From assembly GCA_963711215.1 (NCBI GenBank), contig CAVQDH010000002.1:372001-436000 (forward strand): a stretch of DNA of 64,000 bases, given 5' to 3'. The notes beneath the pieces were generated by a model, which worked only from the letters and a program-made list of their open reading frames with translations, was not told where the DNA came from and ran no database searches. The position numbers were made by a program, and so were the translations under genes. The stretch is from WHUA01 sp963711215 (GTDB lineage: Bacteria; Pseudomonadota; Alphaproteobacteria; UBA8366). Positions 18,038 to 26,318 of this stretch are shown here, one piece after another; positions within the stretch are counted from its first letter, which is position 1; every line of letters starts with the position of its first letter.

Positions 18038-19456
18038 ATGTCCAAGGTACTTCAGTTTTTCTATTTCCTTTGCTATGGCCTCGCCGCCTTGGCGATCGCG
18101 TTCATGGCGCCGAAGATCTTTCCGGAAACCCCGCACAGCGTTGCCATACTGGCGGGGGCGGTGGTCTTTCTCTGCGGCGCGCTGATGCATGAGATCGCGT
18201 CCCGCTGTTACTACGCGTCGCTCGACCGGCGCCGCCTGGCGCTGTTGCATCGTGCCTACCAGGAAGCCAGCGACGAGCTGGACCGGCTGGCGACGGAGGT
18301 GCAAAGGCTCAAGCGCGATAAGGTCTATTTCGCCGAGTCCGAGACCGACGTCGAGCCCGCGCCAGAGATTGAGCCCGAGCCCGAACGGGCGCCGCCGGCG
18401 GCAACGCGACCGACGCCCGCGTCTCGCCCGAACGGCGCGCACGCAGAACCGGCCCCGGCGCCAGCTCCGCCAACGCCAAAGCCCCCGGTCGAAGCACGCC
18501 GTCCGGTCCCGCGCGGAGCCCATGCCGGCGATGCCGTCGGACGCCGGCGCCGTGGCGTCGGAAGTGAAGGTGCTGCATGCGCTTGATCCAGCGTCTCTAT
18601 GCGCCGCCGGATCGTGGCCGGGCCGGTGGCAGGGCTCGCAGCCGGCGGAAAGACGACCGTCGTCTCCGGCTCGCTTATCGAGCGGGAGATACTCAGCTCG
18701 GTGCGCGATTCGCTGCGGCACAGCCAGGTCGAGCTGCACCTCGCGCCGGTCGTCACCTTGCCGCAACGCAAGCAGCGGCATTTCGATTGCACGTTGCGTA
18801 TCGCGCTTGAACGCGGCGAAGTGCTGGCGCCTGTTCAGTATGAGTCGATCATACGCGACAACGGACTCACGCTCGCGGTCGATGACATGCTGCTGTTCCG
18901 GACGGTACAGCTCGTCGGCAAGTCGCAAAAATCGGAGCCGGGCGGCTATTATTTCTGCAGGGTGTCGCCCGGCAGTCTCTCCGACCGCGCCTTCTTCGAC
19001 GACTTCCTTGCCTATCTCCGCGACGCGGACGATCTGACCTCCTGTCTGGCCTTCGAGTTTCGCGAGGAGGACCTGATCGATCTCGACGACGCGGCGGCGA
19101 ATGTCGTCGGCTCTCTCGTCGAGCTCGGCTTCCATCTCTGCATCGAAGGATTGCGCAACTTCGACGTCGACGCCGGGCAACTGGCGGAAGGCGGTGTCCG
19201 CTTCGTCAAGATCGACGCGGGCATGCTGATGCCGGCGATTACGGGCGAGGCGGAAGCGCTCAGGCTGCGCAGGCTCAAGTCCGGCCTCGACGCGGCGGGG
19301 ATCGAGCTGATCGTCGCCAACATCGCCAACGAGCAATTGCTGGTCGAGTTGCTGGACTTCGATATCGAATTTGGGCAGGGTCCGCTCTTCGGAGAAGGGC
19401 GGAAGGTCCGGGGCGCCCAGACGCCGCCCGCCGAAGGCAAGCGGGAGCGGCTGTGA
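18038..19456 (+). CDS. Membrane-anchored degenerate EAL-domain protein (clustered frameshifts)
   Basis: About 472 residues. Two N-terminal membrane segments (FFYFLCYGLAALAIAFMAP and SVAILAGAVVFLCGAL), a coiled coil (LLHRAYQEASDELDRLATEV), a Pro/Ala-rich linker, then an EAL-fold domain from about 18690. The domain keeps the fold (VELHLAPVVTLPQRKQ, GVRFVKIDAGMLM) but the EAL motif is replaced by DCTLRI, and the catalytic asparagine/DFG region is not conserved, so it is probably not a cyclic-di-GMP phosphodiesterase; it may bind ligand or protein. The frame is disturbed at several points between about 18490 and 18620, where conserved pieces EVKVLHAL (18561-18584) and IQRLY occur in other frames. 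Family resemblance is to alphaproteobacterial degenerate EAL proteins. Confidence 0.75.
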
Positions 19457-19513
19457 TCGTCCGCCTTCGCCGCCCGTAGCCTTTGCAATCTTCAGCATGG
19501 GAAGCAAGACATC

Positions 19514-20386
19514 GTGAACGCGATCCGGCTTATCGACGGTATCGGTCCCATCGCCGGCCAATTCGACCTGTTCCTGCTCGACCAATGGGGCGTGCTGCAC
19601 AACGGCGAGGCGGCCCATCCGGAAGCGGTCGAAGCGATGCGGCAGCTTCGACGGGCCGGCAAGAGCATCGTGCTGATCTCCAACTCCTCGAAGCGGTCGT
19701 CGTCATTCGGTCCGCAACCTCGAGCGGCTCGGCGATGGAGCGGGCGCTTTACGACGACGTGATCACCTCGGGCGAAATGGCCTGGCAGGAGATGAAAGCC
19801 GGCGAGGTCCCCTTCCTGCGTGACTTGGGCCGGCGCTGCTTCCTGTTCACCTGGGGCGGCGACGCGAGCTTTATCGAGGGGATGCGCTTCAAAGCGGTGG
19901 AGACGGTCGAGGAAGCGGATTTCCTGCTGCTCGCCGGCACCAGCGGCGCCACGATCGGCATCTATGAAGACGCCCTGCAGGCCGGGATACGCAGGGGCCT
20001 GCCGATGATCTGCCTGAACCGCGACTACGTCAGCGTCGATCCGGCCGGCCGGCTGGTGGAATGCTCGGGCAAGGTCGCGGCGCGCTATGAAGCGCTCGGC
20101 GGCAGTGTGCGCTATTACGGCAAGCCGGGCCGAGAGATCTACGAGGCATGCTTTCGCACGCGCGCCGGGAACGCATCGCCATCCGATCATGATCGGCGAC
20201 TCTTTGCACCATGATATCGCCGGCGGCCGCGCCGTCGGCATCGGCACGATCTTCATCACGGCCGGGATCCATTCCTTCGACCTCGGCATCCGGCCCGGCG
20301 AGACGCCAACGGCTCAGGCCGTGACCGCGCTCTGCAAGGATGAGGGCGTCTGCCCGGACTTCGCGATGGCGAAACTTGCGTGGTAG
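19514..20386 (+). CDS. TIGR01459-type HAD superfamily class IIA hydrolase (frameshifted)
   Basis: Phosphatase-like protein of about 290 residues related to the NagD group. HAD motif I is FLLDQWGVLHNG, motif II VLISNSSKRS, motif III the lysine in YYGKPGREIYEA, and motif IV IMIGDSLHHDIAGG. Class IIA cap sequence lies between (LAGTSGATIGIYEDALQ). At least two shifts fall between 19700 and 19745 (VRNLERLG and MERALYDDVITSGEM lie in successive frames) and another near 20170. Substrate is unknown. The start is a GTG (VNAIRLIDGIGPIAGQFD). It converges with the CefD-like gene. Confidence 0.85.
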
Positions 20387-20392
20387 GCGGTG

Positions 20393-21589
20393 CTAACCGC
20401 TCGCCGCAAGGGGCGCGTCGCCGCTGATCGCGATGACCGCATCGCAGAGCCGGTCGTAATCTTCCGGCTCGTTGTAGAGATAGGCCGAGAGGCGCACCCA
20501 AAGACGGCCCGAGAAGGGCGTGATCGTCACTTCGATCCGGTATCCGTCGCGCAACTGCTGCCGGATCTGGGTCGCCGCCCGTTCCGTCGCCGGGACGTGG
20601 GTCGGCAGCGCGACCGACGCCATGGCGCTGAACATCGGAAGCGGCGCGCCGAGCGGCGTGCCCCACCGCTCGCTCAACTGTTCCGCCGCCTTGGCCGCAA
20701 GATCGTGGGTATAGCTGCGGATGCGCGCCACGCCGTAGGATTCCTGCACGCGCAGCGCTTCGGATAGCGAGAGCCACGCGCCGAAATCCTTGGCGCCCGG
20801 CCAGTCGAAGGCTTCGGTGTATCCTTCGCCGAAGCGGGTGCTGATCGCCGTCGGCCGCACCAGCCCCTGGCGGTCCGGATGGACCCAGAGAAAGGCGCAG
20901 CCATAGGCTGCGCCGAGCCAGTGATGGCCGCTGCCGATATACCAGCGCACGCCGGCCTCACCCAGCGCGCCGAGATCGACGGGGACATTTCCCGGACCGT
21001 GCGTGCCGTCCACCATCACCGGGACGCCGCGCTCGGCGCAGCGAAGCGACAGCGTCTCGATCGGCAAGCGCAGCGCTGTGTTCGCGGTGACATGGTCGAG
21101 CATGACGAGGCGCGTGCGCGGGGACAGCGCCCCCATGATGGCCGCGACGATCTCGCCTTCGCTCCGTACCGGATAGGCCAGGTCGGCGAGCACCAGCCGG
21201 GCGCCGGCGCGCTCGCAGACGAATTCAAGCGTGCGGCGGGCCGATTGATAGAGGTGGCTGGTGGCGACGATTTCATCCCCCGGGATCAGCACGAGGGACC
21301 GCAGCACGGCGTTGATGCCTGCCGTCACATTGTCGACGAAGACGATATCCTCGCCTTCGCCGCTCAGGAAATCGGCGAGGAGGGACGCGTTGCGCCGGAT
21401 CTCCGGACCGAGCGTCTCCTCGAAAAAGCGGGTCGGGTTGGCCTCCACCCGCTTCCGCCAGTCCTCGGCGGCGCGCGAGACCGTCAGCGCGGGAACACCA
21501 TAGGCGCCGTGATTCAGATAGAGGTTGTCCGATTCGAGCCGCCAGTTGTGCAACAGCGCATGCCCGAATTTCGGCGCATAAATGCGCAC
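20393..21589 (-). CDS. CefD-like (isopenicillin-N epimerase fold) PLP-family protein lacking the Schiff-base lysine
   Basis: A 398-residue fold type I, aminotransferase class V protein. It has the CefD-like opening LYLNHGAYGVPALTVSRAAE, the PLP-ring aspartate in VMVDGTHGPGNVP (D194), and the segment that normally carries the PLP lysine (family pattern xHKWL). Here that segment reads YIGSGHHWLGAAYG, so the lysine is replaced by histidine 223 (codon CAC at 20921-20923) and no lysine is nearby. AAG to CAC needs two changes, so a single read error is unlikely. The frame is otherwise intact. It may be a pseudoenzyme or use PLP/PMP without an internal aldimine. The start is GTG. Function unknown. 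Confidence 0.8.
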   Translation of the reverse strand: MRIYAPKFGHALLHNWRLESDNLYLNHGAYGVPALTVSRAAEDWRKRVEANPTRFFEETLGPEIRRNASLLADFLSGEGEDIVFVDNVTAGINAVLRSLVLIPGDEIVATSHLYQSARRTLEFVCERAGARLVLADLAYPVRSEGEIVAAIMGALSPRTRLVMLDHVTANTALRLPIETLSLRCAERGVPVMVDGTHGPGNVPVDLGALGEAGVRWYIGSGHHWLGAAYGCAFLWVHPDRQGLVRPTAISTRFGEGYTEAFDWPGAKDFGAWLSLSEALRVQESYGVARIRSYTHDLAAKAAEQLSERWGTPLGAPLPMFSAMASVALPTHVPATERAATQIRQQLRDGYRIEVTITPFSGRLWVRLSAYLYNEPEDYDRLCDAVIAISGDAPLAASG

Positions 21590-21773
21590 GCGCCTCGTTC
21601 CTTGTTCTTGGTTTCATTCCATAATGACAACAATAGTGTCGACTGGCGGGTCGAGTGCCGTCAAGGCTGCTCACGGCCTATCACAATCGGGTGCGGCAAA
21701 ACGTCTACCGCTTGCCTGCCGCCGAGCCTTGGCGTCCTATCGGCGCTCGATCGATTTCAAGCAGGAGCGTCCC

Positions 21774-22256
21774 ATGACCGTGGTAAAGGACTTGGTTCTT
21801 GCCGGCCTCAGCCCGACCGTCCTGACGACGGCGATGGCAGCGCTTGCGGGCAGCCCGGCGCCCTATTCCGGAACCGAAGTGCGGAAAACCGCATTGGCGT
21901 TCGACGAGCTGCGCAGCCGCCTCGAAGCGGCAATCGAGAAGAACGGTATGCGGATCGTCAACACCGCGAGCGCCAGCGCGGCGGCCAAGATCCGGGGCGT
22001 CACCATCCCGGGCAATGCGGTGCTGGGGGTTTTCCGTCCTGACTTCGCCGTGCGCATGCTCGCGGCCAGCGTGCCGGCCGGGATCGAAGCGCCATTGCGT
22101 TTCTATCTGACGGAGAATGCCGACGGGACGGCGACGCTGACCTACCGCATGCCGAGCGCCGTCTTTGCGCCTTATGGCAGCGCGGCGCTGGACACGATGG
22201 CAGGCGAACTCGACGTGATTTGGGCGCGAATCGTGGCCGACACGGTCGGCACCTGA
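21774..22256 (+). CDS. DUF302 domain-containing protein
   Basis: A 160-residue protein with the DUF302 domain: PYSGTEVRKTALAFDELRSR, then GVTIPGNAVLGVFRPDFAVR and a C-terminal LTYRMPSAVFAPYG. The fold is a small alpha/beta domain of unresolved function. The ATG giving MTVVKDLVLAGLSPT was chosen because AGGAG lies just upstream; the possible N-terminal extension is low-complexity and unsupported. The first 30 residues before the domain are moderately hydrophobic but do not make a clear signal peptide. It is divergent from the CefD-like gene and converges on tgt. Confidence 0.82.
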   Translation: MTVVKDLVLAGLSPTVLTTAMAALAGSPAPYSGTEVRKTALAFDELRSRLEAAIEKNGMRIVNTASASAAAKIRGVTIPGNAVLGVFRPDFAVRMLAASVPAGIEAPLRFYLTENADGTATLTYRMPSAVFAPYGSAALDTMAGELDVIWARIVADTVGT

Positions 22257-22274
22257 GCCGTCACCGGCGGGCCG

Positions 22275-23495
22275 CTACGAAAACCAGTCCCTCTTGGCCT
22301 CGGCGAGGCGTCCGGCCAGGAGCGCGCTTCGAATGGTCGCCATCAGCCGTGTCATGAAGGCCATGTTGTGCACCGTGAGCAGCTGGATGCCGAGGATCTC
22401 GCCCGCCTTCAGCAGGTGATGGACGTAGCCGCGGGCGAAGGCGCTGCAGGTGGGACAGCTGCATTCCGGATCGAGCGGCTCCTTGTCCTCGGCAAAGCGG
22501 GCGTTTCTCAGGTTGATCCGATGCCCCTCGGCCTGCCGTATGAGCGCCCAGCCATGGCGGGCGATGCGGGTCGGCGTGACGCAGTCGAAGGTATCGATGC
22601 CCAGCGCCACGCCTTCCCAGATATCGCGAATGCCGCCGATGCCGAGCAGATGCACCGGCCGATCCTCCCGGCGCGGCGTCAGGGCATAGCCGACGATGTC
22701 GTAGAGCTGGTCCTTATGATCGCCGAGACAGCCGCCGACGGCGTGGCCGAAGAACGGCCGCGAAGCGACGAATTCCGCGCCTTCCCGGCGCAGATCCTCA
22801 TAAACCCCGCCTTGGATCACGCCGTAGAGCGCCTGCCGGCCGTCCTGGCCGCGCTCGAATTCCGCCAGGCAGCGATCGCCCCAACGATGCGTCATGGCCA
22901 GCGACCGGGCGGTGTAGTCGCGGTCGACATGAAAGGGCGTGCATTCGTCGAGCACGATAATCAGATCCGCGCCGAGCTTGCGCTGGATGTCGATCGAGGC
23001 TTCCGGCGTCAGCGTGTGATAGGCGCCGTCGCGCGGCGAGCGGAAGGTGGCGCCGTCCTCGGTAAGCTTCGTCAGCAGCGGCGTGCGCTTGTCGTGGCGG
23101 CTGTTCTTGATCTCGTCGGATGCGCCGCCCTGGCCGAGGCTGAAGATCTGAAAGCCGCCGCTGTCGGTCAGCATCGGCCCGTCCCAGCCGGCGAAGCGGT
23201 GCAGGCCGCCCATGCGCGCGACCGTGTCCGCGCCGGGCTGGATCATCATGTGGTAGGTGTTGGCGAGGATGATGTCGGCGTTGACCGCGCGCAGGTCGCG
23301 CGGGCTTGCGGCCTTGATGGCGGCCTTGGTCGCGCAGAAGACGAAGGCGGGGGTCATCAGCGCGCCATGCGGCGTTTCGAGCCTTCCCAGACGGGCGCGG
23401 CTGTCCGCGTCGCGCGCCAGCACGTCGAAGCTGAAGCCCGGATAATGACGCGACGTATTCACCGCGGATTTCCCGTTATCGATGGACAATGGCAT
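22275..23495 (-). CDS. tgt: Queuine tRNA-ribosyltransferase
   Basis: Exchanges guanine 34 for preQ1 in tRNAs with GUN anticodons, the committed tRNA step of queuosine synthesis. Catalytic residues: the aspartate of LTDSGGFQIFSLG and the nucleophilic aspartate of GIDTFDCVTPTRIARHG. The zinc site is CSCPTCSAFARGYVHH near the C-terminus. Length is 406 residues; I start at MPLSIDNGKSAVNTSRHY because the upstream extension overlaps rpmB. A few N-terminal residues beyond the usual start may mean the true start is slightly downstream. rpmB lies upstream on the same strand with a terminator between. Confidence 0.95.
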   Translation of the reverse strand: MPLSIDNGKSAVNTSRHYPGFSFDVLARDADSRARLGRLETPHGALMTPAFVFCATKAAIKAASPRDLRAVNADIILANTYHMMIQPGADTVARMGGLHRFAGWDGPMLTDSGGFQIFSLGQGGASDEIKNSRHDKRTPLLTKLTEDGATFRSPRDGAYHTLTPEASIDIQRKLGADLIIVLDECTPFHVDRDYTARSLAMTHRWGDRCLAEFERGQDGRQALYGVIQGGVYEDLRREGAEFVASRPFFGHAVGGCLGDHKDQLYDIVGYALTPRREDRPVHLLGIGGIRDIWEGVALGIDTFDCVTPTRIARHGWALIRQAEGHRINLRNARFAEDKEPLDPECSCPTCSAFARGYVHHLLKAGEILGIQLLTVHNMAFMTRLMATIRSALLAGRLAEAKRDWFS

Positions 23496-23556
23496 GGCCG
23501 CCGATGGCTCCTCGTCCCGTGCGCCGGGCAACCGGCCCATCCGGCGCGGACCCGCG

Positions 23557-23580
23557 AAAAAGCCCGCCGGAGGGGCGGGC
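23557..23580 (-). terminator. Rho-independent terminator of rpmB
   Basis: On the minus strand GCCCGCC-CCTCC-GGCGGGC is followed by TTTTT, a perfect 7-bp GC stem with a 5-base loop and T-run, 31 bases after the rpmB stop codon. Confidence 0.8.
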
Positions 23581-23610
23581 TTGATTGGTGGTCTGCTTGG
23601 GCCCGCTTGC

Positions 23611-23901
23611 TCAGGCGGCCTTGGCCATCTTCCGCCGGATCCGCCGCTTGATCTTGAGCGCGTCCGTGCCGAGCTTGCGATTGGGCGTGCCGAGCAGGAA
23701 GGCGTCCAGGCCGCCCTTGACCTCGATCGTCCGGATGCCGCGCGCCGTGACGCGCAGGCGCACCATCTCGCCGAGCGCATCGCTAAGCATCGTGGTCGAC
23801 TGCAGGTTCGGCAGAAACCGGCGCTTCGTCTTGTTATTCGCATGACTGACGTTATTGCCAGTGATCGGTTTCGTTCCGGTGATCATGCAACGGCGGGCCA
23901 T
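23611..23901 (-). CDS. rpmB: 50S ribosomal protein L28
   Basis: Small basic protein of the large ribosomal subunit, 96 residues. It opens with the L28 signature MARRCMITGTKPITGNNVSH and continues NNKTKRRFLPNLQ, with the C-terminal LKIKRRIRRKMAKAA. Start chosen at the ATG giving MARRCMITG. A clear terminator follows, so it is probably a monocistronic transcript. Only the single cysteine of a type lacking the zinc-binding CxxC is present. Confidence 0.97.
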   Translation of the reverse strand: MARRCMITGTKPITGNNVSHANNKTKRRFLPNLQSTTMLSDALGEMVRLRVTARGIRTIEVKGGLDAFLLGTPNRKLGTDALKIKRRIRRKMAKAA

Positions 23902-24091
23902 GTGCCAATCCACTTCTTCTCTGCAAACGACAATCGGGCCAACGGTCCTGTCAGGACGGGCCGGCGGGCTTTTTATGGCAGCACGGTCGGCACGTCAAGC
24001 GCCGCAGCGCTTTTCCGCGTTGCGTCCCGGGCCGCGCTGGCGGGCGCTTGCATACGCAGCCATGCGGCTGGCGAGGGTTTTCCGCTAGGCC

Positions 24092-24519
24092 TTAGTGCGG
24101 CTTTTCGTCCTCGGCGCCGGGGCCGAGCGGCTGGCCGTAGCTGAACTCCACCATGTTGCCGTCCGGGTCCCGCAGCCCGCAATAGTAGCCGACCGGGTAG
24201 GGCTCCTGCCGCGGCGGCCAGGCGAGGCAGCCGCCTTCACGACCCCGAGCGGCGATCGCGTCGACGGCTTCCTTACTGTCCAGCGCAAAGCCCAAATGGC
24301 TGAAATCGGCGTCTATTTGGTCCCGTCCGGGGCCGCCCGGGATCAGGACGACGACGAATGCCTGTTCCTGGCCGGGTCGGCCATCCAGACGACCCGGTGG
24401 CCGGTATCATCGGCGTGACGGTCATGGGTGACGCGCATGCCGCAGTAACTGCGATAGAAGGCCACGCAGGCTTCGAGATCGCGGACATGCAACGCGATGT
24501 GAGTCAGGCTCGACGCCAT
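24092..24519 (-). CDS. VOC/glyoxalase-fold protein (one frameshift)
   Basis: About 142 residues in two beta-alpha-beta-beta-beta modules of the vicinal oxygen chelate superfamily. Metal-ligand positions look conserved: histidine in LTHIALHVRDLEACVAFY, histidine in DFSHLGFALDS and glutamate in DPDGNMVEFSYGQPL. One G seems to be lost near 24361: ADPARNR must shift to AFVVVLIPGGPGRDQ. Reaction unknown; possibilities are a lyase, dioxygenase or resistance protein. It starts 4 bases after the stop codon of the Lrp-type regulator, so the two form an operon. Confidence 0.85.
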
Positions 24520-24523
24520 GCCA

Positions 24524-25005
24524 TCAAGGTAGCGCGTCGGGCCTCCCGTTGCCACCCGCTTGACCGAGCGCGGCAGGCTTGTCCTCGACGACGCTCGACA
24601 GCACGATCGAGGACACGGTCTCGCCATGCTCGCGAAACCGTTCGATGGTCCGTTCCAGGCCGGCGAGGGTCGTGTCGGCGACCTTGATCATGAAGCAGGC
24701 TTCGCCCGAGACGTGGTGGCACTCGAGCACCGCCGCCAGCTCGCGGGCAATGCGGTGCACGGCCTGGAACCGGTCGCCATTGCAGGTCACGCGCAAGAAG
24801 GCAGTAACGGGCAGGCCGGCGCGCCTGCGGTCGATCCGGGCGCAGTAACCGGTGATGACGCTGGCTTCCTCGATCCGGCGGATTCGGTCGGCGACGGCAG
24901 GCTGCGAGAGCCCGACCTTCCGCCCGAGCGCGCGATAGGACAGGCGGGCGTCTCCTGCAACGCCGCTACCAGCCGAAAGTCCATTTCGTCAAGTGTTTCA
25001 GGCAT
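24524..25005 (-). CDS. Lrp/AsnC family transcriptional regulator (one frameshift)
   Basis: About 160 residues. N-terminal winged helix starts MPETLDEMDFRLVAALQE and, after correcting a lost G near 24952, continues DARLSYRALGRKVGLSQPAV; the C-terminal RAM/ACT-like ligand domain includes ECHHVSGEACFMIKVADT. Members sense amino acids and act as octamers. The downstream VOC gene is 4 bases away and is probably in the same transcript. The AT-rich upstream DNA (25006-25080) with an exact ATTATC-GAAT-GATAAT dyad is a good candidate autoregulatory site. Confidence 0.85.
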
Positions 25006-25027
25006 GCAACGATTTCGAAATATATGT

Positions 25028-25072
25028 ATTATCGAATGATAATAAAATATAAGAAATAAATTATCAATTGAT
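25028..25072. promoter_or_regulatory. AT-rich operator-like region upstream of the Lrp gene
   Basis: ATTATC-GAAT-GATAAT (25028-25043) is a perfect 6-4-6 inverted repeat and ATCAATTGAT (25063-25072) a perfect 10-base palindrome. Both lie in an island that is mostly A/T in an otherwise GC-rich window, 23-67 bases before the Lrp start. This matches the AT-rich, often dyad binding sites known for Lrp/AsnC proteins. Confidence 0.5.
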
Positions 25073-25226
25073 ATCTTTATCACACGAGACGCGAAGGACG
25101 CCCTCGATGCTCCCTGCGACGGGCAGGTGCAACACGGTAATTGGCCATTTACGGCGGAAAGATTATGCTGTGTGCAATCAATTCGAGAAACGCATGCTTA
25201 AACGATCCACGCGAGGGAGAACGAAC

Positions 25227-26285
25227 ATGGAAGGCACTCTCTTCGTCGGCGCGGCTTTGGCGAACCGCGGCCTGAATACCCAGAACGCACGGGGCATCTA
25301 TCGGCGGACCGCCGGGAAGAGGACGTGGGAGCTCTTGCAGAACGGCCTTCCCGCCGACATGCAGGTGAACTGCATCGTGGCGCGGCCCGAGAATCCGCGC
25401 ATTCTCTATGCCGGCAGCCAGCTCGGCTTGTACCGCAGCGAGGACGGGGGCGACAGCTGGACGGATCTCGGCCTGAAGACCGGGGAGATGGCGATCTATT
25501 CGATCCTGCTGCACCCGACCGATCCCAAGACGATCTATGTCGGCATGGACCACACCGCGATCTTCAAGACCGTGGACGCCGGCAAGACCTGGCGCCGGCT
25601 GCCGACCATTCAGCCGGAAGGCGCGATCGACGCGTGCTTCCCGGTGCGCGTGCTGCGCATGGCGGCCGACCCGAGCAACCCGGACGAGATCTATGCCGCG
25701 ATGGAAGTCGGCGGCATCATCCGCAGCCTCGACGGCGGCGAGACCTGGGCCGATATGAGCCACGATCTCATCGACATGGCGAAGACGCCGCATCTCAAGA
25801 GCAAGATCCTTTCCGACAACGAGACGGAGGGCATGATGGACCTCCACGCGCTGACGATCAGCGCGGCACAGCCGGGCACGGTCTGGGTCGCCAACCGGAT
25901 GGGCGTGTTCGTCAGCACGGACCGCGGCGAGCATTGGCGCGAATTCGGCATCCGCCGTTTTTCGGACCTGTCCTACGGCCGCGACATCATGGTCAGCCCG
26001 AACGATCCGAGCGTGTTCTACGCGGCGCTGAGCCGGTCGGCGCGCGGCGATGCCGGATCGCTTTACCGCAGCAAGGACAAGGGCGAGACGTGGCAGCGCG
26101 TGGACCACGACCTCGAGGTCAACAGCACGATGATGTCGGTCACTGTCAGTAGCAAGGATCCGGACCGGATCTATTGCGTGGCGCGGCTGGGCCAGGTCTT
26201 CGGCACCGAAGACGGCGGCAAGACCTGGGAATGCATGCCGATGCCCGAAGGCGTCGTCGACCTGCGCGCTGTCGCCTGCATCTGA
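25227..26285 (+). CDS. BNR/Asp-box beta-propeller protein (VPS10/WD40/YVTN-like)
   Basis: A 352-residue protein with six clear Asp-boxes of the form SxDxGxxW at residues about 71, 115, 167, 230, 282 and 327 (SEDGGDSW, TVDAGKTW, SLDGGETW, STDRGEHW, SKDKGETW, TEDGGKTW) and a decayed one near 27 (RTAGKRTW). This predicts a seven-bladed propeller. The start MEGTLFVGAALANRGL has a good ribosome binding site and no signal peptide, so it is probably cytoplasmic. Such proteins are often annotated as glycosyl hydrolase or sialidase-like, but no catalytic residues are evident; a binding role is as likely. It converges with the coiled-coil gene. Confidence 0.82.
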   Translation: MEGTLFVGAALANRGLNTQNARGIYRRTAGKRTWELLQNGLPADMQVNCIVARPENPRILYAGSQLGLYRSEDGGDSWTDLGLKTGEMAIYSILLHPTDPKTIYVGMDHTAIFKTVDAGKTWRRLPTIQPEGAIDACFPVRVLRMAADPSNPDEIYAAMEVGGIIRSLDGGETWADMSHDLIDMAKTPHLKSKILSDNETEGMMDLHALTISAAQPGTVWVANRMGVFVSTDRGEHWREFGIRRFSDLSYGRDIMVSPNDPSVFYAALSRSARGDAGSLYRSKDKGETWQRVDHDLEVNSTMMSVTVSSKDPDRIYCVARLGQVFGTEDGGKTWECMPMPEGVVDLRAVACI

Positions 26286-26318
26286 CGTCGTCGAGAGGAT
26301 GTAGGGAGGGCCGGCGGT

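Noticed and set aside
18035..19618. 527-codon minus-strand frame opposite the EAL gene
   Set aside because: Shadow: its text has no recognisable domain while the plus strand shows a family match.
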